64,000 bases of DNA, taken from Strigamia acuminata (Eukaryota; Arthropoda; Chilopoda; Geophilomorpha; Linotaeniidae). The stretch is from positions 13,002,517 through 13,066,516 of the forward strand of contig OX442318.1 in assembly GCA_949358305.1 (NCBI GenBank), read 5' to 3'. The notes under the pieces were generated by a model. That model did no database searches and had not been told where the DNA came from. It saw only the letters and a program-made list of their open reading frames with translations. The first letter of the stretch is position 1. Each line of letters begins with the position of its first letter. Both the position numbers and the translations under genes were made by a program. This document shows, piece after piece, positions 23,501 to 34,020 of the stretch.

Positions 23501-25396
23501 AGTTTTGTGAACGCTCGTCGAGGTTCTCGTGGCAATGCGCCACAAGCCCATCCAGCACACCATGGTCCACCTCCAACTGGAGCTGCAACTGCATATAAGT
23601 GGCGTTACGTCGGAGGCGATTCAGTGTGTAGACACTGGAAAAGAGAGGAACATTTGCGCAAAGTGCAGGAACCTGGCAAATTAAAAACCGATGTTTATTA
23701 TTTCCCAGAAGCGGGACTCCGATTACGTTCTAGAGGTGAAGTTGAGGAATTCTGCCACATGAACAACATTCCGTATGATTCCGAACTATTTTATTTTGGC
23801 AATATGGAATATGAATTGGAGGATCTCCCACAACCACTTCCCAGAGTGCACCTTTGTCGTCGTGATCCCACTAGTTACGCAGAGGCTGTAAGATTTCCGG
23901 ATGCGACCAAATGGCAGGAAGCCATTAATGAAGAGTTAGACACTTTTGCAGAAAGAGGCGTCTATGAAGAGGTCCCTAAACCGGAAAATACAACCATATT
24001 AGGGTGCAAGTGGCTCTTCAAACTGAAGGAAGATGCTCTAGGCAAACCAGCCAGATATCGCGCCAGATTAGTGGCGCAGGGCTTTCGCCAAACTTTAGGT
24101 GTAGACTACGATGAAGTCTTTAGCCCTGTTGTCAACTTTGTTCTCATACGCCTATTTTTCTGCCTATTAGTAGTCCTCAAAGGGTGGAAGGACGCGCATT
24201 TAGATGTGAAGTGCGCGTACCTATACGGCGATCTTGCGCACAAAGTATATATGCGCATTCCAGCTGGCGCAACATGTTCAAATCCAAATCATGTATGGCT
24301 CCTGATAAAGTCGCTCTATGGTCTCCACCAGTCCGGGCGCCAATGGTTTGAGAAATTAGATCAAACATTGCGCGATTTAGGATTCCGCAGATTACCAGGA
24401 TGCAACTGTGTATACATATACGGAACTTCCGCCGTGATGCTAATATACGTCGATGATATAGTTCTATTTTACGCGACGGATAATGTCCTTACACAATTAA
24501 TTGCTCTCATTAGCACCAAATTCGATGTCGTGAATTTAGGACCAATTACGAAACTCTTAGGTGTAGAGTTCATCCGTACTCCCAAAGGAATCTTCATCAT
24601 CCAACGTGCATACATACAGAAGATTCTCAAGAAATTTGAAATTATCGCCGATAAACTCATCAAGGTCCCAGTAACACCAGGAACGACGCTCGTCAAAGGG
24701 TCGAAAGAAGACTTGCCAGAATTTCCTTATCGTTCGTTAATTGGCTCTCTTCTCTTCCTCGCATCGAGGACACGACCTGATATATTATTCTCAGTGATAA
24801 TGTTGTCACAATTTAACAATTGCTATAACCACACGCACATCAAGGCACTCATGCAGGTTGTGCGCTACGTAGGCAATACTTTGGGTTATGCAATTGAACT
24901 GACAAATTGTTCCAATGGACAACTATGGGGATATACTGACGCGTCCTGGGCCACCGAAGTCAGCACTTCTTTGAGTTTCGGCGGGTATATAGCCTATATT
25001 GGAAACGTCCCCATCGGATGGAGTTGTCGTAAACAAACCAGCGTGGCGTGCTCAACGATGGAGGCGGAGTTTGTCGCCCTCGTTGAGTGCGTCAGGGAGC
25101 TGTATTGGCTCGATTACGTCTACAGTTCCGTACCGATGCTGAATAGATCTTCACCACCTATAGTGTTCTCCGATGCGCTTTCTTCCATCCAATTCACATC
25201 AAATGACGTGGAGAACAGTAAAACGAAACATATCCGAGTGAAATTTCATTGGATTCGGGAATGGTACACAGCAGGCGCATTCCAATTGCGCAAAGTCCCC
25301 GGATCAATGAACGTGGCAGACATTTTTACAAAATGGTTGGGCTCATCTCAACTGCGTCTCCTGATTTCCCGAATTTTCAATTTCAACCTATCGTGA
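20561..25396 (+). CDS. Copia gag-pol polyprotein, 1611 aa, intact
   Basis: A single frame encodes capsid-like Gag, protease, integrase, reverse transcriptase and RNase H in Copia order (integrase before RT). Visible landmarks: CCHC zinc knuckle C235/C238/H243/C248; protease active site DCGA at D320; WHSRLGH of the gag-pre-integrase domain at 566-572 and CNHC at 601-604 of the zinc finger; integrase triad D632, D695, E731 (35 residues between the last two); RT catalytic YVDD with D1298/D1299; RNase H D1460 and E1501; and the TKHIRVKFHWIRE end motif. A proline/serine-rich linker (about 900-1010) separates integrase from RT. No stop, frameshift or missing catalytic residue was seen. The 850-bp leader between the primer-binding site and the ATG has only short open frames. 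Confidence 0.95.
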   Translation: MSKSVEGNSGRLPILSVGNYELWQRSMRMVLRSEELWEHVTEEEEADFLKTAGDKEKKKYKRRKAKALGLIYCSVSEAKKSALDDCKTPKEAWDILANIYAPSSRARQAAMRREFLNLRLEQGEDMADFLGRVDYHVRQMKDIGEITSPDHHAYQYLDSLPREYSQISFTTYHLPNGEFTPKKVSEQLLAEHMRLKAMDSRDVDNSKHSRAYAGEKQQRGRNRSRPPRPLSSVQCFNCQEFGHYANKCPLPPRRDDKNQPAASLQRKPRSSSRKRNKNSNRDDSRPRGNSSARRETNFFASAPQQLPTIHFMQSHEWIVDCGATDHVCHVQAWFQDFVKVVPFNIALGQGHSEVLGKGKVQIISMINNVECVVNLQDVLYAPKFEANLISVSKMDKTKHHIHIWNGDVYVYKSDIKHPMLRAKEKGGLYYVDSLCPPSTLMSTVDVPIAQSIAPTRTLVTTEEDFIQYPRAKKKSKNPELFTDFRLEFPPLPNEIPPPAPIKVTQSKTLPVPTPTNPLPQVPSFAKTLKANPPISQPNSNSKPNSKPTNAKKVAAPSVKKDATGIWHSRLGHLHTNAMKLLAGNEQVYGVTPAEVNKELSCNHCRIAKSTRISHKPDEHPISTKALDLLHMDVWGASRTTSYGGARYVLTIIDDATRYAWIFPMAQKSQVFGLFKDYVTRIERVTGKRVKAIRTDRGGEFLSNEFDRYLKETGIQAQRTNPHSPAMNGTAERINRTMADYTRAILDETGLPNELWAEFAVTFSYIKNRCPHSRLKNEVPYILWRRRALSLRHLRKLGSKCWVHHTAPGRDKLDPRAWEGYLVGYATTTRGYRVWNPTDNKVIESIHVKIDERQSYKRSNHYRGPQEPWTGPDLDQTHQASQIYEPLRISQPQVRFDDELEYTDWPKFPDSEDECDTDYDSDDSAPPGAQARTPPGSPIRIPTPVLSPIISPMKSRAPSPLITPGTTPTHTPPGTPPGSPPSFVNARRGSRGNAPQAHPAHHGPPPTGAATAYKWRYVGGDSVCRHWKREEHLRKVQEPGKLKTDVYYFPEAGLRLRSRGEVEEFCHMNNIPYDSELFYFGNMEYELEDLPQPLPRVHLCRRDPTSYAEAVRFPDATKWQEAINEELDTFAERGVYEEVPKPENTTILGCKWLFKLKEDALGKPARYRARLVAQGFRQTLGVDYDEVFSPVVNFVLIRLFFCLLVVLKGWKDAHLDVKCAYLYGDLAHKVYMRIPAGATCSNPNHVWLLIKSLYGLHQSGRQWFEKLDQTLRDLGFRRLPGCNCVYIYGTSAVMLIYVDDIVLFYATDNVLTQLIALISTKFDVVNLGPITKLLGVEFIRTPKGIFIIQRAYIQKILKKFEIIADKLIKVPVTPGTTLVKGSKEDLPEFPYRSLIGSLLFLASRTRPDILFSVIMLSQFNNCYNHTHIKALMQVVRYVGNTLGYAIELTNCSNGQLWGYTDASWATEVSTSLSFGGYIAYIGNVPIGWSCRKQTSVACSTMEAEFVALVECVRELYWLDYVYSSVPMLNRSSPPIVFSDALSSIQFTSNDVENSKTKHIRVKFHWIREWYTAGAFQLRKVPGSMNVADIFTKWLGSSQLRLLISRIFNFNLS

Positions 25397-25593
25397 CATT
25401 CTTAATTTAGTTTTACCCGAATTTTGAGGATCATCGAGTTCCAGTGGGAATTTTCGGGCTTTCGTAGTGATTGATTTAACAGTACCCGGCTCGATGTTCC
25501 GAATTATTATTTCCATTATTATTATTCTATGTAAAGTTACATTTAAAGTTTTTCCCTTAACTTATTCTTTATTTTTGCGGCTATTTGCCATCG

Positions 25594-25604
25594 AAGGGGG
25601 AAAT
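25594..25604 (+). promoter_or_regulatory. Polypurine tract of the Copia element
   Basis: GAAGGGGGAAA, followed by T, stands directly before the 3-prime LTR and would prime plus-strand DNA synthesis. Confidence 0.85.
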
Positions 25605-26076
25605 TGTTGTTTATCGATGCCAAACAGTCCTCCGTACTTGTTTTGCGCATTTCTTAATGTATTACTGCATTATGCAGCCTAGTGTATTTATTTAGGATTT
25701 ATTTCATTATTTAACATTGGGCATAATGCTGCCTCTATACTGTTTACTTTTGTATTACTTATTATTAACACCAGATGGTGTGCATGTATGTTTTTCACAA
25801 TCACAATGGCCGCTTGCATGCCAGCAAGCACTCATGTATTTTCTCCATCTAAATGGACCACATTATGTAAGCATTTTCGTTTTTATTAAACATTTAGTTT
25901 ATTTTTACATTGTGTTTGTCACTCATGAGCACTTTAGAGTGCAGTGACTTTATTTTCCACCATTTTCAAGCGCTGGAGGTGCGTGCACGTCATTGCGCTC
26001 ATATTAGCCGTGTTTCGGCATTTAAACTCGCTTCCACACACAGTATTTTATACTGTGAGCGCACTCCTCTGCTACA
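25605..26076 (+). repeat. 3-prime LTR of the Copia element
   Basis: 472 bp, the same length as the 5-prime LTR, with one visible difference (A at 25797). Confidence 0.95.
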
Positions 26077-26253
26077 ATGTCAACTCTTGTTGTGTCCGCA
26101 ACAGTTGCTGTGCCGATTGTTGTTGTGCCTACACCGATTCTAAACACTAGAGCACAAGCTGCGCATGCGCTGGCAATTGCGGCTGTCGCTGCCTCTGTCG
26201 TTGACCCGAGCGTTGTATCTCCAAATGAGCCCTCGGAATCTAGTCAACCTTTC

Positions 26254-26570
26254 TAATGGCCAATTATAAATAATCCTAGAAATTTGTCTTTGGAACGAAG
26301 TCAGCCTTCACAATTCGCCATTGGAAACGCATTGTAACGTTTCCAATGGCGAATTTTTTTTAAATTAGAAATTTACCCTGCCACACAACGTTTCTAATGG
26401 CGAATTTTTAGGAATTTGCCCTTGGAAACGTAACAATTCGTTTCAAATGGCGAATTCCTTAAAATTCCTCATTTCCCACAGTCACAAACACAATGTGTTT
26501 CCAATGGCGAATTTTTAAAAATTTGCCATTGGAAATGACAAATGGGTTTCCAATGGCGAATTGCTTTACG
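26254..26570. repeat. CCAATGGCGAAT inverted-motif cluster (unit B)
   Basis: Homologue of 4068-4395, with the same alternating-strand layout and several substitutions in individual motifs. Confidence 0.7.
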
Positions 26571-26619
26571 AACGGGTATGATGATGTTGGGAATGCAATG
26601 CAGCCCTACTCCTTTGTCT

Positions 26620-27770
26620 TCTAGGACAGGGCTTCTAAACTTTATTAACCTGCGACCCCGGATATATAAAAGTAGAAAAACTGTTAAGCTGGAACCCAAG
26701 TTCTAAATTACGACGCTACGAAAATCAGCGGTTTTAGCCCCAAATCAATGGTTTAGCCCGAAAATTAACATTTTAGACGTTGCAATGACGATGACGATTA
26801 TTGGCCTATCAAAAGTTGCTTTTTGGATTAAAAACGTCGATTTATTTCCCTCCTAAAATTGTCAAGTTTCATGCTAAATCTGTCGATTTTCTAAACCTCG
26901 CAATGACGAACTTTTGTCAGGGCCAGTGACGCCATAAAAATCAACGGCTTTTTTGTTGGTATGCTGATTTTAATTAGTTACAGAGTAGTTACATTTTCAA
27001 AATTACCAGATTGCTTTGGCTGACTGGCTCACCCCGTATGAGAAAAATGCATTTTTAGCACAGCAGCAACTTGGGTTTACGCCATTCAGCCTTGCCTGGA
27101 CACAACACAATTTGACTTGTTTTTCAATTGATTTCATTTACTTTCGGTTTGACATTAAATTTATATCGGCTTACCTGAATTCTAGATTGCAATGACGCTC
27201 TCACAAGTGGAATTAAGCTGTAGCAAGACCTTGGCTGTGTTGCCTCCGCGTGTGGTACAAACATGTGACAGAAACGTGTGACTTTTTGACCTGCTTTTGC
27301 TTTGACATTGAAAAACAAATCGATTTGGGAAATTGCTAGTTCTTTAATTACTTTCTATAGAGCGCAGCAGAATAGCCTATTGTGATGGACATTTGAGCTG
27401 GTAAATGAATTTTTGATGGAGCAATTTGCGTGTGGTTTCTGTAATCAATATTGTAGCAAGTTTCATTTCTGATTCGGTGGAAGACAGCAAATAATATAAA
27501 AATGTTTCAAATTAAAAGTTGAAAAAATTAATAAATACATAAATTAACGATGGTTTTGAAACTGGTGGTTTTAGTGTTCATGGCCGATCATGAGTTTATT
27601 CAACGAATTGGTGAATCTGATTGGGTTTATCCCCGTAAGATTAATGTACCGTACATTAATGTTCCTTAGGTTAGTTTTTAATAACAATCAGCTCCTTGGG
27701 AGCCATCAACGGTGTAACATCAGAATTTACCAGTATAAAGCCAATAGGGATGTTTTGTAATACGTCACTA
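26620..27770. repeat. Duplicated intergenic block (unit B)
   Basis: Homologue of 4440-5577. It contains the same minus-strand open stretch (27124-27318) ending in an exon-like CAG/GTAAGC donor, except that here the donor-side base has changed (CTAGAATTCAG is still followed by GTAAGC). No gene is called. Confidence 0.35.
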
Positions 27771-27891
27771 TTAAAGTTCTAACATTCGAACAACATGGAA
27801 GCCCGCTTAAGGTTTTGCGTAGATGTTAAACGAAGCTGTGAATATATATTGTATTTTTATTTTGATTAAAATTACCAAACTGCGCACCATG

Positions 27892-28046
27892 CAGTGCTGG
27901 ACTGGCCCGGCGGGCTACCGGGAGTTTCCCGGTGGCCCGTGGCCGCTGTGGCCTGTTCCGGCCCGCTGTAACCTGTCCCGCCTTCATTATTTGTGGCCCG
28001 GACACCCAGATTTCCCGGCCATAAATTTGATCCCAGTCCAGCCCTG
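27892..28046. mobile_element. 155-bp hAT-type MITE (unit B)
   Basis: Ends CAGTGCTGGACTGGCC and CCAGTCCAGCCCTG, flanked by GCACCATG (27884-27891, 28047-28054). It is the same family as 6552-6706 but in the opposite orientation and at a different site; units A and C are empty at this place. Confidence 0.85.
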
Positions 28047-28576
28047 GCACCATGTGAACATAGACGAAAGCAACAACTTGCGTTTTTAAAAAGCACTATC
28101 GTGGAGTTAAATTCTCGGCATGGGCACTTATTATTTGAATAAATATTTATGAATTTGTCCGAAATTTGTGGATTTTTATTCCCCGCGTAATAGATGGTAC
28201 GAGATGAGTGCCAGCATCGAGAACTTAGCGCAATCCTTATTGCCACACGTGTTCAATTGAGTTGATCTCAATAAAATACAATCACACTTTACAAATATAT
28301 ACATCAAAATTAGCTTAACATGAAATAAACACTAAAATACATAAAACGTAGAAATTCTCATCCTGGCGCTAACCCTAAAACCTTGGCAACCAATCGGATG
28401 ACGGGAACCGAAGGCTACCGTAAAGAGATGTGACCGAAAGTTTTAATCAGCGCATATGATCTGGTGACTAAAGTAATTATTTATTTACAAATAAAAAAAC
28501 GTTTTTTCTTCCAAAACAAATCGAAAAATAACAAGCTTTATAAATCCTCTCACACCCAGGTTCGTCCAAAGCCAAG

Positions 28577-29493
28577 ATGGCGCCGCCAACCTCTGTGAAT
28601 CTCGCTGTGAATCGCCGCGTTTGGGGGTCATCGACTACAACTGCAGAAATTAATCGCCTGAATGATGCACTCGCACGAATCGTCAACGAAGCTGGTTTAC
28701 GGACGAAAAACGAAGTGAAATTTCATTTTAAGTACGAAAAATATAAAAATTTAATTTTAATTTTTGTTTTGTTTTGTTTTGTCCGATAGGTTGATAAAGT
28801 CCAGAAAATTTATGAAAGCAAAATTACGCAATTAGAAGACGAAGTTTAAAGCGTCGAAATGGTTTATTTGCTTTTTTTAATGAGGAAAAATTGATTTGGA
28901 ACGAAGCCGAAAGAGCCGCGAGAGAGAAAAACAACATTGAAATGCACGCGGAAAAACTACATAAAGAATGCGAGAGAGAAGAATTGCAACAAGCGTACCA
29001 GCAAGTTCACAATCGTTTAGTAACGACGAAAGGAAACACTATTCATGTGCTTCCAAAGTTGTATTCGAACAAAGTGAAAGTGTAATTAAATGCAAACGTG
29101 GTAAAATCGAAATTTTTTCTTACAAGTATTGTTGAAACTAATAAGAATAAATTGTGCGTTTTAATTTGATAGTCACAACAACATTTGGAAGAGAAAATTA
29201 AATGGTTGACGTGTCAAGTCGAGGGCTTCTAACCACAAATCCAGGAATTATGTCAGCGAGTTAAGAAGTCGGAAGAAAATTTGGAAAATCATGTATAAGT
29301 GGTTGTCTCGATGCAATTAATCATAAGTTTATATTAAATGGCGCTAAATGTTTCAGACAACGTTCGTGGAGAGCGAAAAGTCGTTTGAGGTGCAGAAATG
29401 GAAGAAGAGATTGAATAGCGTGGAAGAATATTGTCAGAAGATGTGCGAAGAATTTCGGGAGTTGTTGGCGGAAGAGCAGAACCTCGGATTGAG
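28577..29493 (+). pseudogene. Coiled-coil protein gene, unit B copy, decayed
   Basis: Exons inferred from phase-consistent splice sites: 28577-28714 (start MAPPTSVN, 46 codons), 28790-28843, 28885-29073, 29173-29292, 29357-29493. Joined, they give a charged heptad-like coiled coil; landmarks include EINRLNDALARIV, WNEAERAAREKNNIE, QQHLEEKIKW and KKSEENLE. Exon 4 has an in-frame stop (GGC TTC TAA) and the last exon, present in unit C (48707-48872), is deleted, so this copy is broken. One intron would be only 41 bp. The family is not recognised; a cytoskeletal, centrosomal or ciliary protein is possible but not shown. It runs opposite to the channel genes. Confidence 0.5.
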
Positions 29494-30870
29494 GTTCAAA
29501 TTTTGTATTCGAATTAAATGTATTGAAATTTTGATAATTTTTCGATTTTATGAACACTTATGTTTCCCATTTAGTTCTGATAATCGAATAGTGTAATTGC
29601 TTGAATACTGTAATTACTCTAAAGAATGTCAAAAGTTTTAATTTTTTAACGGTTACAATTTTTAAGTAGTAGTACATAAGATACACGAAACAATATTTTG
29701 ATAAAAAAATTATCACAGATTAGTTTTGAATACTATCAAACAAAATTTCACAAAATTAAAATTTATTTTGTTTATCTTATTTAAAATTTAAAAAACTGAA
29801 TTGGCAAGAAATTTTAATTGGAAACAATTTAAAATAATTAACAAATCATTAAGATCATTAAAAATTGATCAAAAATAGATAAAAATTGTCAAAAAGCATC
29901 GAAAATTGATTAATAACCGGTAAAAATCGATAAAAAAAAGTATCTCTCTGCTGTTCGGATAATTATGCCCGACTGTACACATTTTATTTTATTTGCTATT
30001 TATACTTTATAATTTCACAATTTAAAAAAAATTATTAATTAAATTATTTTGCTACACCACAGGGCACCCAGCTTTTTGTCACGGCCCGCCCCTGCCAACG
30101 TTGCACACGGAGGCCTACCACGAAACGGATACACGTGACATCTTGCAACCTTGTGGTAAAGTGTGTTGGAAAAGAAAGATAATTATGACTTTTACGACTA
30201 GGTTTTCTTAAATAATAATAATCGTGCTTCTCTGTAGCGACTGCCCTTGTTGTTTGTACCTAAGCATGGTTAACGGTGTTGGCAAATTTACGATTTGATG
30301 AATTATCGATTGACGGTTGACAAGCAGTAAATAACAAGTGACGGTTGATGGTAACGATCATTAAACAATACGAGAAACGACTCGAGCTATTTACTCTTTA
30401 GTTTCTATTTCTGCGCAGCCTTGTTTGTTCAGTCCGTTGAATCATTTTTCACACAAAATACATCATACATCACAAAATTCGTCATCTTTTTTGATTGTTT
30501 GAGAATGTGTGACATGAAAATTGATGCAAAGACTAACAAACGTCATAATTTGCTATTTTTTTGCTTCAAGTTGGATTTTTAACCTTGAAAGGTACAAAAG
30601 TACAAATTTTATACAAAGTTTAAACCCCGAAATAATTTTATAAATCGCTCTAATATACATCATAAATACGTATAATCAGCTAACCAATAAATTCTTTTTT
30701 TTTTAAATAAAAAATAAAAAAGACCTCACTTCAAATATTTATTTTTATTTTATTATAAAATTTACAAAAAAAATTTAAATAAATTTATAATACATATCAA
30801 TTAAACCTTTTACAATAAAATAAAATCTTATAAAAAACTACTGCTTCCTTAGCCCGACATATTCCAATTT
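29494..30870. other. AT-rich spacer after unit B
   Basis: To about 29880 it matches unit C (about 49160-49500). After that it is unique: AAAATTGATCAAAA-like low complexity, then a GC-richer fragment at 30060-30120 ending CGGCCCGCCCCTG, which looks like a hAT end without a partner. No gene is seen. Confidence 0.4.
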
Positions 30871-31165
30871 TCAATTCTTCGCCTTTTCTTCCACAATTCC
30901 ACGTCCCCAGTTACATTTCTGCATTTCGATGACCCCTAATAAAACTTCCCTGCGCTGCACGCTGATATTGCTGCACGCATCGCTGAACACATCCTTCAAT
31001 TTCTTCATCTCGCTCTCGAAAAAATTATGCTTCGAATTAAACAAGAAATCCATCATAACTGCTCCGATCATCATCACATCCCGAGCACATTTCAAATTCT
31101 CATCGTTCGGTGATTTAAGTAACAAACCGAGGAAATAACACACGGCCACTCGACCTGCCCGACAT
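30871..31165 (-). CDS. Likely terminal exon of a MIF4G-domain protein
   Basis: After a possible acceptor (GTCGGGCAG) near 31166, the minus strand reads about 97 codons to a stop at 30871. The helical sequence ends with VQRREVLLGVIEMQKCNWG. The LLxxIEL...W pattern is typical of the last helix of small MIF4G proteins (MIF4GD/CTIF type), which link mRNA ends to translation factors. TTTATT runs just downstream (about 30735-30765) give AATAAA signals on the minus strand. Upstream exons were not found in 31.2-34.0 kb. The frame is too rich in family-like residues to be chance, but the assignment is from memory of the motif and is moderate at best. It is unrelated to the channel array. Confidence 0.4.
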
Positions 31166-31199
31166 GACCAAAAGTTATAAATATTACCCACTATATTAA

Positions 31200-34020
31200 G
31201 TTAAATTAACAAACAGTTCAATCTATTTTTACTATCTATGTAACCAGATGACATTCAAACTTGAGTCCATGATATTGGTCTCTATTTCTTTTCTGAAGAA
31301 AATAAAATTCTTATTTTTATCTAATGGACATTTGGATATTTACAACTCCCAGAAGAAAATTAGAATTCAAAAATCACTTTATTTAGTTTTAGTGCTAAAT
31401 GTTAAACCATATTTTATATTTTCATACAAAAAAAATTATGAAAATTTTGAAAGATGTTCAGTGTAAATTTATGAAGGAATCCAAAAACCCATATTTGTTT
31501 TGTATTTCCTTTTTCAGGGTGGAAACTAAGTCGGATCGCACTAGAACGCTAAACCGGTAAAAGATTTTAACCTACAGCGGTGTTTCTGTGTGAAATTACC
31601 ATTTTTACACGACAATACTGGCTCTGACATGTTTGTTTCTGTTAACAGATGAGATAAAAGTCCAGTCGTGAAGTATTCTCAGGCATTTTCTCTGTTTAAG
31701 TCGGTTGAAATCCACCAAAGCTACGTTTTTAGTTGCCCGAATGCTCGAGTGGTCACCAGCAGGAGGATATTGATTGGAAAAACCGCGCCGTCTCTTCTCT
31801 CGGAGCGGTGATGGTCATTCAGTCTGCAAAAGGGGTTTCATGTCTTTAATTATTTGTCCTCGTGAAAGAATGCAGGGAAATACATATCTGATGGTTATTG
31901 TAGCTGCACACATCTGTGATATGCTCTACATGTTGTTCCTGGAGGTTGAATAGATTGAGGCCATGCTAGTTATAATTTTGAATACACTTTTTAGTTTGAT
32001 CGATTAAAATGTTTTCCTGATTTATCTCTGTGTTGGACTTATCGTCTGTGTAGTCTGTTGTTTCGCGGGTTGTTGCTCATGGTTTTGTTCTTATTGGAGT
32101 GAATTAAGCTGAAAAAAGTGTATTTTCGTTTTTGTTAATTTTGTTGTCAATTCGTATAATTTATTTCGTTTTACCATTAAATTCCTGTTGATTTTATCGT
32201 TGTATATCGTTGTTATCGTTGATGGCTTATCATTTAGGATGTTGCATATTTGGTCTGGTCTCCAGGCAGTTTTCCACATATGTGGCTTCTTGATGCTCGT
32301 TTCGTTCATTTTGCTAATTACAATTCCATTCCATTCCATCAGCAGCGATTTAACTTGATCGTGTTACATTTTGTTGTGGCACTGTTGGAATAAAAAAAAT
32401 TAAATTAATGTATAAAAAAGATGCAATTAGCGCTTAATAGCGTGCAATTAAGTACTTTGGGTGCACCTGTGCGGAAAGACATGGAGTACATCATGTGATT
32501 TAGCCATTAGAATGACTGCAAAGTGGGCGTTAATTCTTAATATCGTTCATTAATACCGTGGTTTACATCAGGGTCAACAAGCACCGGTTTTTACGGGCGA
32601 CAGACGCAGGGGCGAATGAGGAAGAGTTTATGTTCCGACCAATGAGGAAAGTGGTTTCTTTTACGGTTTCTTGAAGTGAAGCGAGAATGGTGCATGTCGA
32701 CCTCTACCGTTGTTATTGCAAATTTAATTTTTTTCAAAGAATTAAAGAATTGAATTTATTTTGTAGGAAAATTAGTATACAGTATTGCACTTTTCGTAAA
32801 AAAAATTAAACAAATTCAATATTTTGTGGGAAAAAATTAAAACAATTCAATTGTTTTGAAAACGTTTTAATTGATTGTTATTTTGTTTATGTTGAGGTTT
32901 ATGTTGAGGTTTATAGTTAAATTGTATTCAAATTAAAATGTTGCACTTTTCGTATAAAAATTAAACAAATGCAATATCTTGTGGAAAAAAAATCAAACAA
33001 TTCAGTTGTTTTGAATAAAAAATTTAAGAAATGCCCACTTTTCGGATTTGAAAAGTAAAAAATTCATTTTTTTCGTGGCATACTCCAAATCACTAGACGA
33101 TTCGAGTATCATTTGTTGTCGTCAGAGGTCACTAATGTATATCGATCGACTCATTCCATCTTTTCCGTTTCGTGACTGCGCATTTGAAGATGGCGAATCC
33201 TTAACTGAAACAACGTAATAAATATAGCTCAAACCCAGCAAACGGTGGTAAAACGATGCGAGAAACACCAGGTAATTACCGATTTAGTCATGCAAAATTT
33301 TACGGATTGGTTTTTGATGATCTCAACAAATTGATGAGGCTCACCGCGATCATTTAAAATGCACAGACGCACGCTGTTGATAAAATCATAGACGATGGAC
33401 GTTATTAGTTACAAGTTAAAAGCATTAGTTTATCAATATTCGTGAAGAAACGTTTAATTTTGATTGATAAATAACCTGCCTCGTCGATTTTGTTGCGAGC
33501 GATCAGTGTTTTTTGCCAACCGGGACTGTGAGGTGAATACGATGTGTCATGGCGGTTGTCATCATCGACTGCACAAGGTTGATTTTTAATTCGCTTGAAT
33601 GGAAGCTTCTGGTTACATCTATTTCGAGGTTTTTGCTTGTGTTTGAACATTTATTTAATTGACAAATGGGTTTGTTTTATCTTCAGTGGGCATCGCTAAC
33701 GTGTGTCAGGACTGAATTAAGGGACCACAACCGGCCCGCCACAGGCAAAAAGGGATGACATCATACAAGGACTGCTGAATGTCAGGTTAGATAATTTAGA
33801 ACTATTTTATAATGCCACGAATGTAATGGGGCGTTTTGTTTGTTTTTATTTCCATTGAATACAATCATAAAATAACTTGGGTTCCACTAAATATGCGATT
33901 TGCCTTCGGTTATTCATCCAAAACATCAAATATTATACGCTTTATACATAATAATTTATTTCGTGTTTTCAGTAAGAATATTATATAAATTTAGTAAAAA
34001 GCATAACTTTTTTTTTTTAT
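31200..34020. other. Unique AT-rich spacer between units B and C
   Basis: No gene, transposon end or repeat is recognised. Earlier exons of the MIF4G-like gene would be expected here. A plus-strand stretch at about 33270-33355 is open but has no supporting motif. Confidence 0.35.

Larger units (their letters stand above)
19236..26076 (+). mobile_element. Complete Copia (Ty1/Copia) LTR retrotransposon
   Basis: A 6841-bp element with two 472-bp LTRs, a primer-binding site, one long gag-pol frame and a polypurine tract. It is flanked by a 5-bp duplication ATGTC (19231-19235 and 26077-26081). The LTRs differ at one position that I could find (C at 19428, A at 25797), and the coding frame is unbroken, so the insertion is recent and may still be mobile. 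It lies on the plus strand upstream of DEG/ENaC copy B and splits the 33-bp repeat block; units A and C lack it. Solo LTRs with closely similar ends occur at 43208-43764 and 44004-44529. Confidence 0.97.
10066..29880. repeat. Segmental duplication unit B
   Basis: From the minisatellite through the channel gene to past the coiled-coil gene, this stretch is collinear with unit C (34021-49500). Unit A (1 to about 8755) matches its right part from about 16090. Differences are mostly insertions with target duplications. Confidence 0.8.
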
